In this document: piece by piece, positions 14,438 through 23,088 of the stretch | How the letters are laid out: each line of letters begins with the position of its first letter | Numbering within the stretch: the stretch's first letter is position 1 | The notes under the pieces: generated by a model | The model's input: the letters and a program-made list of their open reading frames with translations, nothing else | The model's database searches: none | What the model was told of the DNA's origin: nothing | Translations under genes and position numbers: made by a program | Assembly (NCBI RefSeq): GCF_000373805.1 | Contig: NZ_KB892449.1 | Span: 8,863-42,544, forward strand | DNA: 33,682 nucleotides | Direction of reading: 5' to 3' | DNA from: Corynebacterium pilosum DSM 20521 = CIP 103422 | Lineage (GTDB): Bacteria; Actinomycetota; Actinomycetes; Mycobacteriales; Mycobacteriaceae

Positions 14438-17400
14438 CAACAACCCCATGTCCCCGAAGGTCCTATCGAACTACTTGGGCCAAAAATTTCCCCCGACTGA
14501 TCAGCAAGCGGCTGTCATTGGGGCGGACCCTGGACCTTTGCTGGTCGTCGCTGGCGCCGGCGCGGGCAAGACTGAAACCATGGCGTCACGTGTGGTGTGG
14601 TTGGTGGCCAACGGGTTTGCCCGGCCTGTGGAAATTCTTGGGCTGACATTTACCCGCAAGGCTGCCCAGGAACTGGGGCGCCGCATTCGTGACCGGCTGA
14701 GCACCCTGGCCGCCAATACGGACTTGATGCGCCGCCTGGACCCGACAGGAACGCTGGCCGACGCACTCACCGTGATTACGCCGACAGTGGCCACCTACGA
14801 TGCCTACGCCGCGGACCTGGTGCGCGAATACGGGTTGCTGGTGCCTGTGGAACCGGACGCGCGCCTGATCACCGCAGCGGAGCTGAATTCAATCGCCTGC
14901 GATGTGGTCACCAACTACACCGGAGAACTCGGCGCAAGTTCAACCGTGGGGACCGTGACCGAAAACCTGCTCGCCCTGGTCACGGAGATGGACAATGACC
15001 TGCACCCGCCAGAGTGGGTCCGCGAAGAAGCCGATGCGTTCATCGCGGAGGTGGACTCGCTGCCGAAGGGTCCCCGGCAGCGCACCGAACTGACCAAAAC
15101 TATGGAGAGGTGGCTGAACGCACAACAGCTTCGCCGCGACTACCTGCCGCTGGTTACCGCCTTGAAACAGGAACTAGCACAGCGCGGTGTGGTCACGTTT
15201 AATGAGCAAATGTCGGTGGCGGCGCGTCTAGCCCGCGACCACGCGCAGGTGGGCACCTCGCAGCGTCGCCGATTCCGGGTGGTCATGCTGGACGAGTACC
15301 AAGACACCTCCCACGCGCAGCGCGTCTTGCTGCGCAGCCTTTTCGGTGAAGGCCGCGACTATCAGGACCACAGTCAGCACAACCGCACACCTCTAACGGT
15401 GACGGCGGTAGGCGACCCCATGCAAGCAATCTACGGGTGGCGCGGGGCCACCGCCGCCAACCTCGCAGCCTTCGTAGAAGACTTCCCGCTGCCAGACGGC
15501 CAGCCCGCGCCTAAGCGTGAACTGACTACCTCGTGGCGCAACCCGCCAGAAGTCCTCGCACTTGCCAACAGTGTGTCCGACGCGGTGCTGGGCAAAAGCC
15601 CAGCCACCCGCGCGGTAGCACGGCTGGAATCGCGCCCCAACCCAGACCCAGGTGAGGTCACCCTGGGCTTTTTCGCCACCGAGGCGGAAGAGATGGCGTT
15701 CGTCGCCGACACCCTAGCCGATCAGTTCCATAGCGAGGATGAGTTCTCTGCAGCGGTCCTGGTGCGCAAGAACGCACACTCCGCACTCATGGCCGAGCAG
15801 CTAGATCAGCGCGGGATTCCCTACGAAATCGTGGGACTGGCGGGCCTGTTGGACGTTCCCGAAGTCGCCGATGTCGTCGCACTGGCCACCATGCTGGTGC
15901 GCCCCGACGATTCTCAGGCAGCTCTGCGCATCCTCACCGGCCCGGCCTGCGGGCTTGGCGCGGCCGACCTCGTGGCTCTGGCCAACCGAGCAGCCAACCT
16001 CACCGCTGCAGGGAACAGCGATAAAGCCGACGCCGACGCCGACGCCGGGGGCGTCGACGATGATGCGGAACAGCATCCGACTGACCCCCTGGACCGGCTT
16101 CGGCAAGAGCTGGACCAGTTGGTCGTCGATACGCACGCAGCGACAAGCTACCCCGACCAACAAGCAGGCTTAACGGACGCAGTGGCAGACCTCGGCGAAC
16201 CGGAACGTTATAGCAAGGAGGGGCTGCGCCGACTGCGGGAACTATCGTCGAAACTGCGCCAGCTGCGCATGTACAGCCTGGGCAAACGGCTGCCGGACGT
16301 CATCGCAGACATCATCTCCCTGTTCAACATCCGCACCGAAGTGCTCTCGCGGCCGAGTACCACGGGAACGGTGCACCTCGACAGGCTTGCCGACGAAGTG
16401 GCCGCCTACCCGGGCGCAAGCCTTGACGGGCTGCTGGACTACTTCGCGCTAGCCCGCGAACACGAGGACGGACTGACGCCTGGCACCGTCGCGGTGCGCA
16501 CCGACCGCGTGCAGATTCTCACCGCCCACAAGGCCAAAGGGCTGGAATGGGACACTGTCGCCGTCGTCCACGCAGACCAGCGCACCTACTCGGCAAAAGC
16601 CGAAACCTTCCTCACCCAGGTCCAACGCCTGCCCAGCGAAGTATTCACCGCCATCGAAGAAGCCAGCGACAAGAAAGAATTCGAAGATGCCGGACAAGAA
16701 TTCCTCAAAGGAGTACGCCAGGCATCCGCCGAAGAAACCGCGCGGCTGTTCTACGTGGCCATCACCCGCGCCGAACGCCGGCTGCTGATCACCGGCTCAG
16801 CAGCCACGCCCACGACGACGAAGGCAACAGGGCCCTACGAACACTTCGAGGCACTCAGCTCGCTTGTCGACGACAGTCAGATCGCAACGTGGGTCAGCAG
16901 TGAGGAAGCAGCTGCCGACGAGGAGTCAGCCCACCCGCAGGTAGAAGAGGGCACGTGGCCGCAGGAGGTCGTCGATAAGCGAACGCTCGAAGCCACTAAA
17001 GAAATCGATGCAGCCCTGAAAGACCTGCCGGAAGCAACCTCCGGCGAACTCTTCGACCTGTGGGAACGCGACACCACCGCTCTGATCGAGGAATATGAGG
17101 CGCTGCAATCGCCCGACGTGGACGTGGAAGTGCCCAGCGAGTTGACGGCCTCCGACATGGTGGCCATCAAGGCGGACCCAGAACAGTTCGCGCGCCGGGC
17201 AAGGCGGCCCGTGCCATTTAAGCCCAACGCTTATGCCAAGCGCGGCACCGCGTTCCATGAGTGGATCGAAGACTTCTATGGGGCACGCCCGCTGCTCGAT
17301 GAGGACGAGCTGCCCGGTAATGATGAGGCGGACGTTGACGCGGACACACTGGTGATGCTGAAAGAGGGGTTCCAGAACAGCCACTGGGCGCAGAAGACAC

Positions 17401-17747
17401 CACGGTATATTGAGCATCCTTTTGAGATCGCGCTGGGCAACTCGGTGGTGCGCGGACGCATGGACGCGGTGTTCTTGATCGACGACACCTGGTGGGTGGT
17501 GGACTGGAAGACCGGGCTGCGCCCCACGGGGGCGGAGATGGATACGGCCAAGATTCAGCTCGCCGTGTATCGGGAGGCGTGGAAGCGCATTGCCGACGAC
17601 GGGCGCGACGTAGCCACAGCGTTTTTCTACGTGCGGACCGGGGAGGATTTCGCTCCGCGAGATGTGCCGGATCGGGAAGAATTGGAAAAGCTACTAGAGT
17701 TCTCACAAGGAGACAACAGTGAGAAAAGGAAGGCAGGCCCGTCGTGA
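14430..17747 (+). CDS. adnB: AdnB subunit of AdnAB helicase-nuclease (main motor)
   Basis: 1105 residues from GTG 14430, with GGAGAGG 9 bases before; the start lies 8 bases inside the end of adnA. Unlike AdnA, the motor is intact: Walker A GAGAGKT (42-48, Lys47), Walker B LDEYQD (Asp288-Glu289), motif III VGDPMQAIYGWRGA and motif VI RLFYVAITRAERR. The C-terminal nuclease has Asp1012 (GRMDA), Asp1025 and Lys1027 (DWKTG). No Fe-S cysteine set is seen. Around 530-545 there is an Ala-Asp low-complexity insertion encoded by GCCGAC repeats near 16027-16046. It ends with a 4-base overlap (GTGA) with the K+ channel gene. Confidence 0.94.
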   Translation: MVNNNPMSPKVLSNYLGQKFPPTDQQAAVIGADPGPLLVVAGAGAGKTETMASRVVWLVANGFARPVEILGLTFTRKAAQELGRRIRDRLSTLAANTDLMRRLDPTGTLADALTVITPTVATYDAYAADLVREYGLLVPVEPDARLITAAELNSIACDVVTNYTGELGASSTVGTVTENLLALVTEMDNDLHPPEWVREEADAFIAEVDSLPKGPRQRTELTKTMERWLNAQQLRRDYLPLVTALKQELAQRGVVTFNEQMSVAARLARDHAQVGTSQRRRFRVVMLDEYQDTSHAQRVLLRSLFGEGRDYQDHSQHNRTPLTVTAVGDPMQAIYGWRGATAANLAAFVEDFPLPDGQPAPKRELTTSWRNPPEVLALANSVSDAVLGKSPATRAVARLESRPNPDPGEVTLGFFATEAEEMAFVADTLADQFHSEDEFSAAVLVRKNAHSALMAEQLDQRGIPYEIVGLAGLLDVPEVADVVALATMLVRPDDSQAALRILTGPACGLGAADLVALANRAANLTAAGNSDKADADADAGGVDDDAEQHPTDPLDRLRQELDQLVVDTHAATSYPDQQAGLTDAVADLGEPERYSKEGLRRLRELSSKLRQLRMYSLGKRLPDVIADIISLFNIRTEVLSRPSTTGTVHLDRLADEVAAYPGASLDGLLDYFALAREHEDGLTPGTVAVRTDRVQILTAHKAKGLEWDTVAVVHADQRTYSAKAETFLTQVQRLPSEVFTAIEEASDKKEFEDAGQEFLKGVRQASAEETARLFYVAITRAERRLLITGSAATPTTTKATGPYEHFEALSSLVDDSQIATWVSSEEAAADEESAHPQVEEGTWPQEVVDKRTLEATKEIDAALKDLPEATSGELFDLWERDTTALIEEYEALQSPDVDVEVPSELTASDMVAIKADPEQFARRARRPVPFKPNAYAKRGTAFHEWIEDFYGARPLLDEDELPGNDEADVDADTLVMLKEGFQNSHWAQKTPRYIEHPFEIALGNSVVRGRMDAVFLIDDTWWVVDWKTGLRPTGAEMDTAKIQLAVYREAWKRIADDGRDVATAFFYVRTGEDFAPRDVPDREELEKLLEFSQGDNSEKRKAGPS

Positions 17748-18835
17748 GCCGATTACCGAAAATCCGGTCGCGGGCCCGGTTCCGTGGGGACGTAGAACTT
17801 GCGGAACAGCCGGATCACGCGCTGCTGGAAGTCATCCGCATGCCGGGAAACTTCCGCTCCAGCCCGTGGGCGCTGATGAGCCGCCGCTTCGCCTACGCCG
17901 CGGTGATCTTGGTTGTCGTTGCGTTCTTCGTCTACCTGGACAGGGACGGCTACACGGAAAAACTGACGTTCATTGATGCGGTCTACTACACGGCCGTGTC
18001 GCTGTCGTCGACAGGCTACGGCGATATTACGCCGGTGACTCAAGGCGCTCGTCTGTTTAATATTTTGGTGATGACACCGGCGCGCATCGCTTTCCTGATG
18101 CTGCTGGTCGGCACCACCCTGTCCGTCTTGACCGAGGACTCACGCAGAACGCTTCAAATTCAACGCTGGAGGAAAACAGTGCGCAACCACACCATCGTCA
18201 TCGGCTACGGGACCAAAGGCCGTTCTGCCGTCGACGCGCTGCTGGCCGACGGTGTTGCCCCAGGAAATATCGTGGTCATCGACAATGACCGCACCGCTTT
18301 ATCGCGCGCCGAATCCGACGGGCTGGTCGCAGTGCAGGGCAACGGCACCAAGTCGGACGTGTTAAAGATCGCCGGCGTCACCCGCGCGAAATCCGTGGTA
18401 GTGGCCACCAGCAGCGACGATACCGCTGTCCTGTGCACACTGTCGGTGCGTGAACTCGCCCCGTCCGTCATGATTGTCGCCAGCGTCCGCGAGGGAGAGA
18501 ACCAACACCTGCTGCGCCAATCCGGCGCGGACTCCGTGGTGATTTCCTCAGAGACCGCCGGCCGCTTGCTGGGGCTGGCCACCGTCACCCCGTCCGTGGT
18601 GGAAATGACCGAAGACCTGCTCAGCCCCGACGAAGGTTTCGCCGTGGCAGAACGCCCCATCTCCGAAGACGAGGTGGGTGCTAATCCCCGCCACTTGGCT
18701 GATATCGTGCTGGGGCTGGTGCGCTCCGGCGAGTTGTACCGCCTGGACTCGCCAGAGGCCGAGACGGTCGAACCGGGCGACCGCCTCCTGTATATCCGCC
18801 ACGCCCCGGCAGAACCGGAGGTCCCGCGCGAATAA
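17744..18835 (+). CDS. Two-TM potassium channel with RCK (TrkA-N) domain
   Basis: 363 residues, GTG start overlapping adnB by 4 bases. A soluble N-terminus is followed by membrane helix 1 (about 50-66), a pore loop with the selectivity filter T90-G-Y-G-D94, helix 2 (about 103-128), and a cytoplasmic RCK domain with a Rossmann NAD-type loop GYGTKG (154-159). A TrkA-C-like region makes up the C-terminus (about 290-363). This is a MthK/Kch-type ligand-gated K+ channel, equivalent to Rv3200c, which also sits next to the adnAB genes. The filter reads STGYGD rather than the most common TVGYGD. One-base overlap (TAATG) with nudC. Regulatory ligand unknown. Confidence 0.92.
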   Translation: MSRLPKIRSRARFRGDVELAEQPDHALLEVIRMPGNFRSSPWALMSRRFAYAAVILVVVAFFVYLDRDGYTEKLTFIDAVYYTAVSLSSTGYGDITPVTQGARLFNILVMTPARIAFLMLLVGTTLSVLTEDSRRTLQIQRWRKTVRNHTIVIGYGTKGRSAVDALLADGVAPGNIVVIDNDRTALSRAESDGLVAVQGNGTKSDVLKIAGVTRAKSVVVATSSDDTAVLCTLSVRELAPSVMIVASVREGENQHLLRQSGADSVVISSETAGRLLGLATVTPSVVEMTEDLLSPDEGFAVAERPISEDEVGANPRHLADIVLGLVRSGELYRLDSPEAETVEPGDRLLYIRHAPAEPEVPRE

Positions 18836-19596
18836 TGGCACGCTATCTACTTCTCGACGACCAGGGTGCCTTTCCCGTCGACCAGTCCGGCCGCCCCCTG
18901 TACGTGGCCAGCGCGGCGGGGGAGTCGCTTGGCGTGTCCGTCCATGTCAGCGACGATACGTATGCGGTGCGGGTCCCACGTGAGGTGGTGCGCCACGTCT
19001 CCGCGCACGGGGTGGCCTATGCCCGCAACTTTGCGCAGAACCGGACGATTTCACGCGCGGTGAGCCTGCTGGCCAACCGGGCGCGCACCCTATTTGATCC
19101 CGCCGACGGCTCCCCGCTGCGTTACGACGAGGCCGGGTTCGTGGCTCGTGGCGATCGGGATTGGCCCATCTTCCCGCGTTTAGACCCGGCGGTGATTGGG
19201 GTGGTCGTCGATAAGCGAGCTGACGCCATCCTGCTGGCCGAAAACCGCCATCGCCGCGGTTTCTACTCCTGCATTGCCGGCTACGTCGAGCACGGCGAGA
19301 ACCTGGAGGAAGCTTTCGCGCGCGAGGTCAAGGAGGAAACCGGCTACGGCTGCCACAATGTCACCTATTGGGCATCGCAGCCGTGGGCCATGTCGGGATC
19401 GTTGATGATGGGATTTTTCGCCGAGCGTACCGACGAGCCTCCGGCCGCAGAGACCGACGGCGAACTTGCCGATATCATCTGGGCCACACGCGATGACGTG
19501 GACCGCTTGCCGCTACCGTTGCCCGGATCGTTGGCGCGCAGTCTCATCGACACGTGGCGTGCAGGCAAGCATGAGATTAGAAAGGCAGGCGCATGA
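18835..19596 (+). CDS. nudC: NudC-type NAD(H) pyrophosphatase, zinc-less, altered signature
   Basis: 253 residues. The Nudix box is perfect: G149-x5-E155-x7-R163-E164-V-K-E167-E168-T-G170-Y. The architecture (N-terminal domain, middle, Nudix domain) fits NudC, which cleaves NADH/NAD+ and can decap NAD-RNA. Two hallmarks deviate: the four-cysteine zinc ribbon expected around 87-110 is absent (there are no cysteines there), and the NudC signature SQPWPFPxS is SQPWAMSGS (181-189). FPRLDPAVIG before the Nudix domain is as in the family. Starts in the K+ channel stop codon and overlaps uvrD2 by 4 bases. In M. tuberculosis nudC is at the same place, which supports the call. Confidence 0.88.
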   Translation: MARYLLLDDQGAFPVDQSGRPLYVASAAGESLGVSVHVSDDTYAVRVPREVVRHVSAHGVAYARNFAQNRTISRAVSLLANRARTLFDPADGSPLRYDEAGFVARGDRDWPIFPRLDPAVIGVVVDKRADAILLAENRHRRGFYSCIAGYVEHGENLEEAFAREVKEETGYGCHNVTYWASQPWAMSGSLMMGFFAERTDEPPAAETDGELADIIWATRDDVDRLPLPLPGSLARSLIDTWRAGKHEIRKAGA

Positions 19597-21653
19597 TGGA
19601 GCAGGGCACGATTGATCTGAGTGTGCTTGACGACGACCAACGCGTCGCCGCCACCGCACCACGCGGGCCGGTGTGCATCCTGGCCGGTGCAGGTACGGGT
19701 AAGACGCGCACGATTACCTACCGCATTGCGCATCTGATTGACCAGGGGCAGGCCTCCCCGAACCGGGTGCTTGCCGTGACCTTTACGTCGCGGGCAGCCG
19801 GTGAGATGCGCGACCGCCTCCGCACGATGGGCATCGGGGGAGTGCAGGCCCGCACGTTCCACGCGGCGGCGCTGCGCCAACTGCGTTACTTCTGGCCACA
19901 GGTATACGGCGATATGCCCTGGCGGCTGATCGACAATAAGTTTCCGCTAGTGGGTAGGGCCGCGCGCAGCGTGGGACTGGATAGTTCCAAAGATATGGTC
20001 CGCGACCTGCTCGGTGAGATCGAGTGGGCGAAGGCCACGTTGCTCAGCCCGGATGGCTATAAGGAGCGGGTCGACGATTATCACCGCACCCCGCCGGTGG
20101 ACGCCGCCAAGGTGGCCGAGGTGTACAGCCGCTATGAGGAATCCAAGACCAGCCCCGAGGGCATGCTGCTGGATTTCGACGACCTGCTGGTGCACGTCGC
20201 CGGTGCCTTGGAGAACTCGCCGGCAGTCGCCGAAGAGTTCCGCAACCAGTACCGCACCTTTGTCGTCGACGAGTATCAGGACGTTACCCCGCTGCAGCAG
20301 CGCGTACTGGAGGCGTGGCTGGGGCAGCGCGATGACCTCACAGTGGTGGGCGATGCGAACCAGACGATTTACTCCTTCACTGGCGCAACCCCTGATTACC
20401 TGCTGAATTTCTCGCGCACCTATGAAAACGCCACCGTGGTGAAGCTGCAGCGGGACTACCGCTCCACCCCGGAGATCGCGGGCCTGGCCAACACCGTGAT
20501 TGGGAAGGCCACCGGCCGGGCCGCGGGCACCCGCCTGGAACTGATCGGTATGCGTGAGCACGGCCCCCAGCCGACCTTCAACGCTTACGACGACGAACCC
20601 ACCGAGGCCCGCGAAGTGGCCGGAAAGATCCTCAGCCTGATCAATGCGGGTGTTCCGGCAGGGGAGATCGCGGTCCTCTACAGGGTGAACGCGCAGTCGG
20701 CGGAGTTTGAGCAGGCTCTGTCGGATGCAGGCATCGTCTACCAGGTCCGGGGCGGCGAGGGCTTTTTCACCCGCCCCGAGGTGCGCGAAGCCATCCAGGC
20801 TCTTACCGCCGCGACGAGGCAGCCGCACCTGCAACAAAGCCCCGTCCAGGCTGCCCGGGAGGTCCTTGCTCCGCTGGGGCTGACCCCCACAGAGCCTCAG
20901 GGTGCCCGCGCCCGCGAACGCTGGCAGGTCCTAGGTGCGCTGGTGGACTTGATCGAAGGCATCGTCAATCACGGCGAGGCCACAGACTTAGTCGGCGTGC
21001 TGCAGTCCTTGCACAAGCGTGCCGAGTCCAAGCAGCCGCCCGCTGTCGACGGGGTCACGCTGGCCAGCTTGCACGCCGCCAAGGGCTTGGAGTGGGACGC
21101 CGTGTTCCTCGTGGGCCTGGTGGAAAACACTGTGCCGATCTCGCATGCGATTAAGGCCGGCGATGAGCAGATCGAGGAGGAGCGCCGCCTGTTCTATGTC
21201 GGTGTCACCCGCGCCCGGGTGCATCTGCACTTGTCGTGGGCGCTTGCCCGCCAGGAAGGCGGCAATAAGTCGCGCAAGCGTTCCCGCTTCCTCGACGGCA
21301 TCGCCCCGGAACTCGAGGTGGAGAAGTCTCCTGAGCGGCTGAAGCGCGCGAAGAGCTGCCGCGTGTGCGGTTTCCCGCTGGACACGCCTGCGGAGAAATC
21401 GCTAGGCAGGCATGCTGATTGCGATCCGGGTTTTAATGAGGACATTTTCTTCGCGTTGAAGCAGTGGCGCCTGGATCTGTCGCGGGAGCGGAACCAGCCT
21501 GCCTACATGATATTCACGGACGCCACCCTCATGTCCATCGCGGAGGCGAACCCGACCAGCCACGCCGAGCTTCTGGACATCTCCGGCGTCGGCCCCTCCA
21601 AGGTGGAGAACTTCGGCGACGATGTCCTGGAGGTCCTCGCGGGGTTCAATTAG
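19593..21653 (+). CDS. uvrD2: ATP-dependent DNA helicase UvrD2 with HRDC domain
   Basis: 686 residues, starting at ATG 19593 (4-base overlap with nudC; the next codon is also ATG). Superfamily 1 helicase: Walker A GAGTGKT with Lys37, Walker B VDEYQD with Asp226-Glu227, motif III VGDANQTIYSFTGA, motif IV QRDYRSTPEI, and motif VI RLFYVGVTRARV. After the motor comes the zinc motif specific for mycobacterial UvrD2, here C589-x2-C592-x14-H607-x2-C610, i.e. with a His in place of the third Cys. The C-terminal part (about 620-686) is an HRDC domain. UvrD2 is essential in mycobacteria. Its stop overlaps that of the convergent gene by four bases. Confidence 0.95.
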   Translation: MMEQGTIDLSVLDDDQRVAATAPRGPVCILAGAGTGKTRTITYRIAHLIDQGQASPNRVLAVTFTSRAAGEMRDRLRTMGIGGVQARTFHAAALRQLRYFWPQVYGDMPWRLIDNKFPLVGRAARSVGLDSSKDMVRDLLGEIEWAKATLLSPDGYKERVDDYHRTPPVDAAKVAEVYSRYEESKTSPEGMLLDFDDLLVHVAGALENSPAVAEEFRNQYRTFVVDEYQDVTPLQQRVLEAWLGQRDDLTVVGDANQTIYSFTGATPDYLLNFSRTYENATVVKLQRDYRSTPEIAGLANTVIGKATGRAAGTRLELIGMREHGPQPTFNAYDDEPTEAREVAGKILSLINAGVPAGEIAVLYRVNAQSAEFEQALSDAGIVYQVRGGEGFFTRPEVREAIQALTAATRQPHLQQSPVQAAREVLAPLGLTPTEPQGARARERWQVLGALVDLIEGIVNHGEATDLVGVLQSLHKRAESKQPPAVDGVTLASLHAAKGLEWDAVFLVGLVENTVPISHAIKAGDEQIEEERRLFYVGVTRARVHLHLSWALARQEGGNKSRKRSRFLDGIAPELEVEKSPERLKRAKSCRVCGFPLDTPAEKSLGRHADCDPGFNEDIFFALKQWRLDLSRERNQPAYMIFTDATLMSIAEANPTSHAELLDISGVGPSKVENFGDDVLEVLAGFN

Positions 21654-22516
21654 TCACCATCGACTGCGCCGCTGCACACGGGGCACTTCGGGTGTCGCTC
21701 CACCATGCGCGTGGAGAGGGCCGGGGTAGCAAACGGGTCCGCCACCACCACCTCGCCGGGGATTGGGCGCGTGTGCGTGAGCCCGGGCGGCAAGCCCGGG
21801 CCAACCGAGCGACGCAGCTGCGTGCTGACCGCGGCGACACCGGCCGCAATCACCGTGGGATCAGTACTTGGCGGGCCCGCCGGAAAACGCAAGGTGATCG
21901 AGTTCCACATCCCATCAACCTGCCCATAATGCAGCTGGGTACACACCAGGCACGGGCCCACCCCACGCATCCGCACCGGCCCAACGACCACGTGCTGGTC
22001 CACAGCATTAACAGGCAAAATAACGTTGGAGACGCGCCTTAAACGCAGAGCCAAAGGTTGCGCCGAAGCAAGCTTATCGACGAGCACCGTCGCCGAAGGA
22101 GGAGGAACGCGCCCAATGAATTCAACATCTGTCTCGTGCCTCATGGGGCGCCGCACCGAAAACCCGACATCGTTCAGGTGGGAGCACAGTGCGCGGGCCA
22201 AAGGACTATGCCCCAGCACGTACACACTGTCGCGCGTCTGCGGGGCGAGGATGCGAAAGGCGATCAGATCGTCGACAAGCACCCCTGCCGTTGTTTGATC
22301 AGTGGCGGTGCGGGCAGCGATGGTGCTGACCAGCGACGTACGCGTTACTGGCTGGTGCAGTTTCTCGAAGATCTCCGCGAGTGCTTCGGCATGTGGCGTG
22401 GCGATGATGCCGGCGCGCGTGGCGTCAAGCCCAAACTGCAGGTGATCGCTGTCGCGGACGACGATGGCGACCCCGCGAGCAATAAGAAACGTCGTCTCTG
22501 TCACTACTTCTGTCAT
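21650..22516 (-). CDS. Orphan E1-like / TOMM cyclodehydratase-like protein
   Basis: 288 residues from ATG 22516 (MTEVVTETTF), with GGGGAG 8 bases before. The N-terminal part has a winged-helix-like segment (about 35-90, ending VDDLIAFRILAP), then a Rossmann-type strand-loop (VYVLGHSPLARAL, 98-110). The C-terminal part has a four-cysteine zinc motif, Cys189-x2-Cys192 (PCLVCTQLHYGQVDGMWNSI) with Cys278-x2-Cys281. This CxxC-xx-LH-x3-D-x2-W pattern resembles the E1-like C-protein/Ocin-ThiF partner of YcaO cyclodehydratases that modify peptide backbones. No YcaO protein, precursor peptide or dehydrogenase lies in the window. Equivalent in position to Rv3196. Function unproven. Confidence 0.72.
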   Translation of the reverse strand: MTEVVTETTFLIARGVAIVVRDSDHLQFGLDATRAGIIATPHAEALAEIFEKLHQPVTRTSLVSTIAARTATDQTTAGVLVDDLIAFRILAPQTRDSVYVLGHSPLARALCSHLNDVGFSVRRPMRHETDVEFIGRVPPPSATVLVDKLASAQPLALRLRRVSNVILPVNAVDQHVVVGPVRMRGVGPCLVCTQLHYGQVDGMWNSITLRFPAGPPSTDPTVIAAGVAAVSTQLRRSVGPGLPPGLTHTRPIPGEVVVADPFATPALSTRMVERHPKCPVCSGAVDGD

Positions 22517-22569
22517 GACAAACTCTCCCCCTTGAGAATGTGATGAGCCTGCCTTGATTTCACCACAGC

Positions 22570-22575
22570 TACAAT
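22570..22575 (+). promoter_or_regulatory. -10 element of the YgjP-type gene
   Basis: TACAAT, 8 bases before ATG 22584, with no ribosome binding site between them. Suggests a leaderless mRNA and supports this start over one 30 bases upstream. Confidence 0.5.
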
Positions 22576-22583
22576 CGTCTGTC

Positions 22584-23072
22584 ATGTCGAAGGTGAAAGT
22601 GATCCGGTCCGCCAAGCGTCGCCGCACCATTCAGGCCCGCGACAAGGGCGACCATATTGAGGTGCGCATCCCGGCCACATTCACCAAACGACAAGAAGAA
22701 GACGCCGTGGCGGAGATGGTGGCCAAACTAGCCGCCAAGAACCGCTCCCGCCATACCAGTGACGCTGACCTGCAGGCCAGGGCCGAGAAGCTTAACGACG
22801 AGATCCTCGGCGGCCGAGCACGCGTGGGCTCCATTCGGTGGGTAAGCAACCAGAACACGCGCTGGGGCTCATGCACCGTGGCCACGGGCGATATCCGCAT
22901 TAGTGACCGGCTGAAAGAAGCCCCCGACTATGTGGTGGATTCGGTCATCGTCCATGAGCTCACGCACACATTTATCCCAGGGCATGGGCCGGATTTTTGG
23001 CAGTGGGCAGACAAAACGCCCCTCGCCGAGCGGGCGAAGGGCTTTTTGGAGGCGTTCGGTCGGTTTCGCTAG
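22584..23072 (+). CDS. YgjP/SprT-type (DUF45) zinc metallopeptidase-like protein
   Basis: 162 residues from ATG 22584. The zinc site is clear: H124-E-L-T-H128 and His134 within VHELTHTFIPGHGPDFW, the DUF45/WLM pattern HExxHxxxxxHxxxFW. The upstream NTRWGSC segment (91-97) is a family hallmark. The N-terminus is basic (KVKVIRSAKRRRTIQ), consistent with nucleic acid or ribosome contact, but this is a guess. YgjP-like proteins are often linked to DNA repair or protein quality control; the substrate is not known. It is divergent from the cyclodehydratase-like gene and convergent with the TIGR03624-type gene. Confidence 0.88.
   Translation: MSKVKVIRSAKRRRTIQARDKGDHIEVRIPATFTKRQEEDAVAEMVAKLAAKNRSRHTSDADLQARAEKLNDEILGGRARVGSIRWVSNQNTRWGSCTVATGDIRISDRLKEAPDYVVDSVIVHELTHTFIPGHGPDFWQWADKTPLAERAKGFLEAFGRFR
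23018..23047 (+). terminator. Terminator-like hairpin inside the end of the YgjP-type gene
   Basis: GCCCCTCGCC (23018-23027) pairs with GGCGAAGGGC (23033-23042) with a single C-A mismatch, followed at once by TTTTT (23043-23047). It is within the last 55 bases of the coding sequence. A second, smaller hairpin without T-tract, AGCAGC/GCTGCT (23073-23089), lies at the stop codon. Confidence 0.4.
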
Positions 23073-23088
23073 AGCAGCTTAAAGCTGC

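Noticed and set aside
22517..22630. 38-residue N-terminal extension of the cyclodehydratase-like protein
   Set aside because: It would overlap the start and promoter of the divergent YgjP-type gene, while ATG 22516 has a good ribosome binding site.
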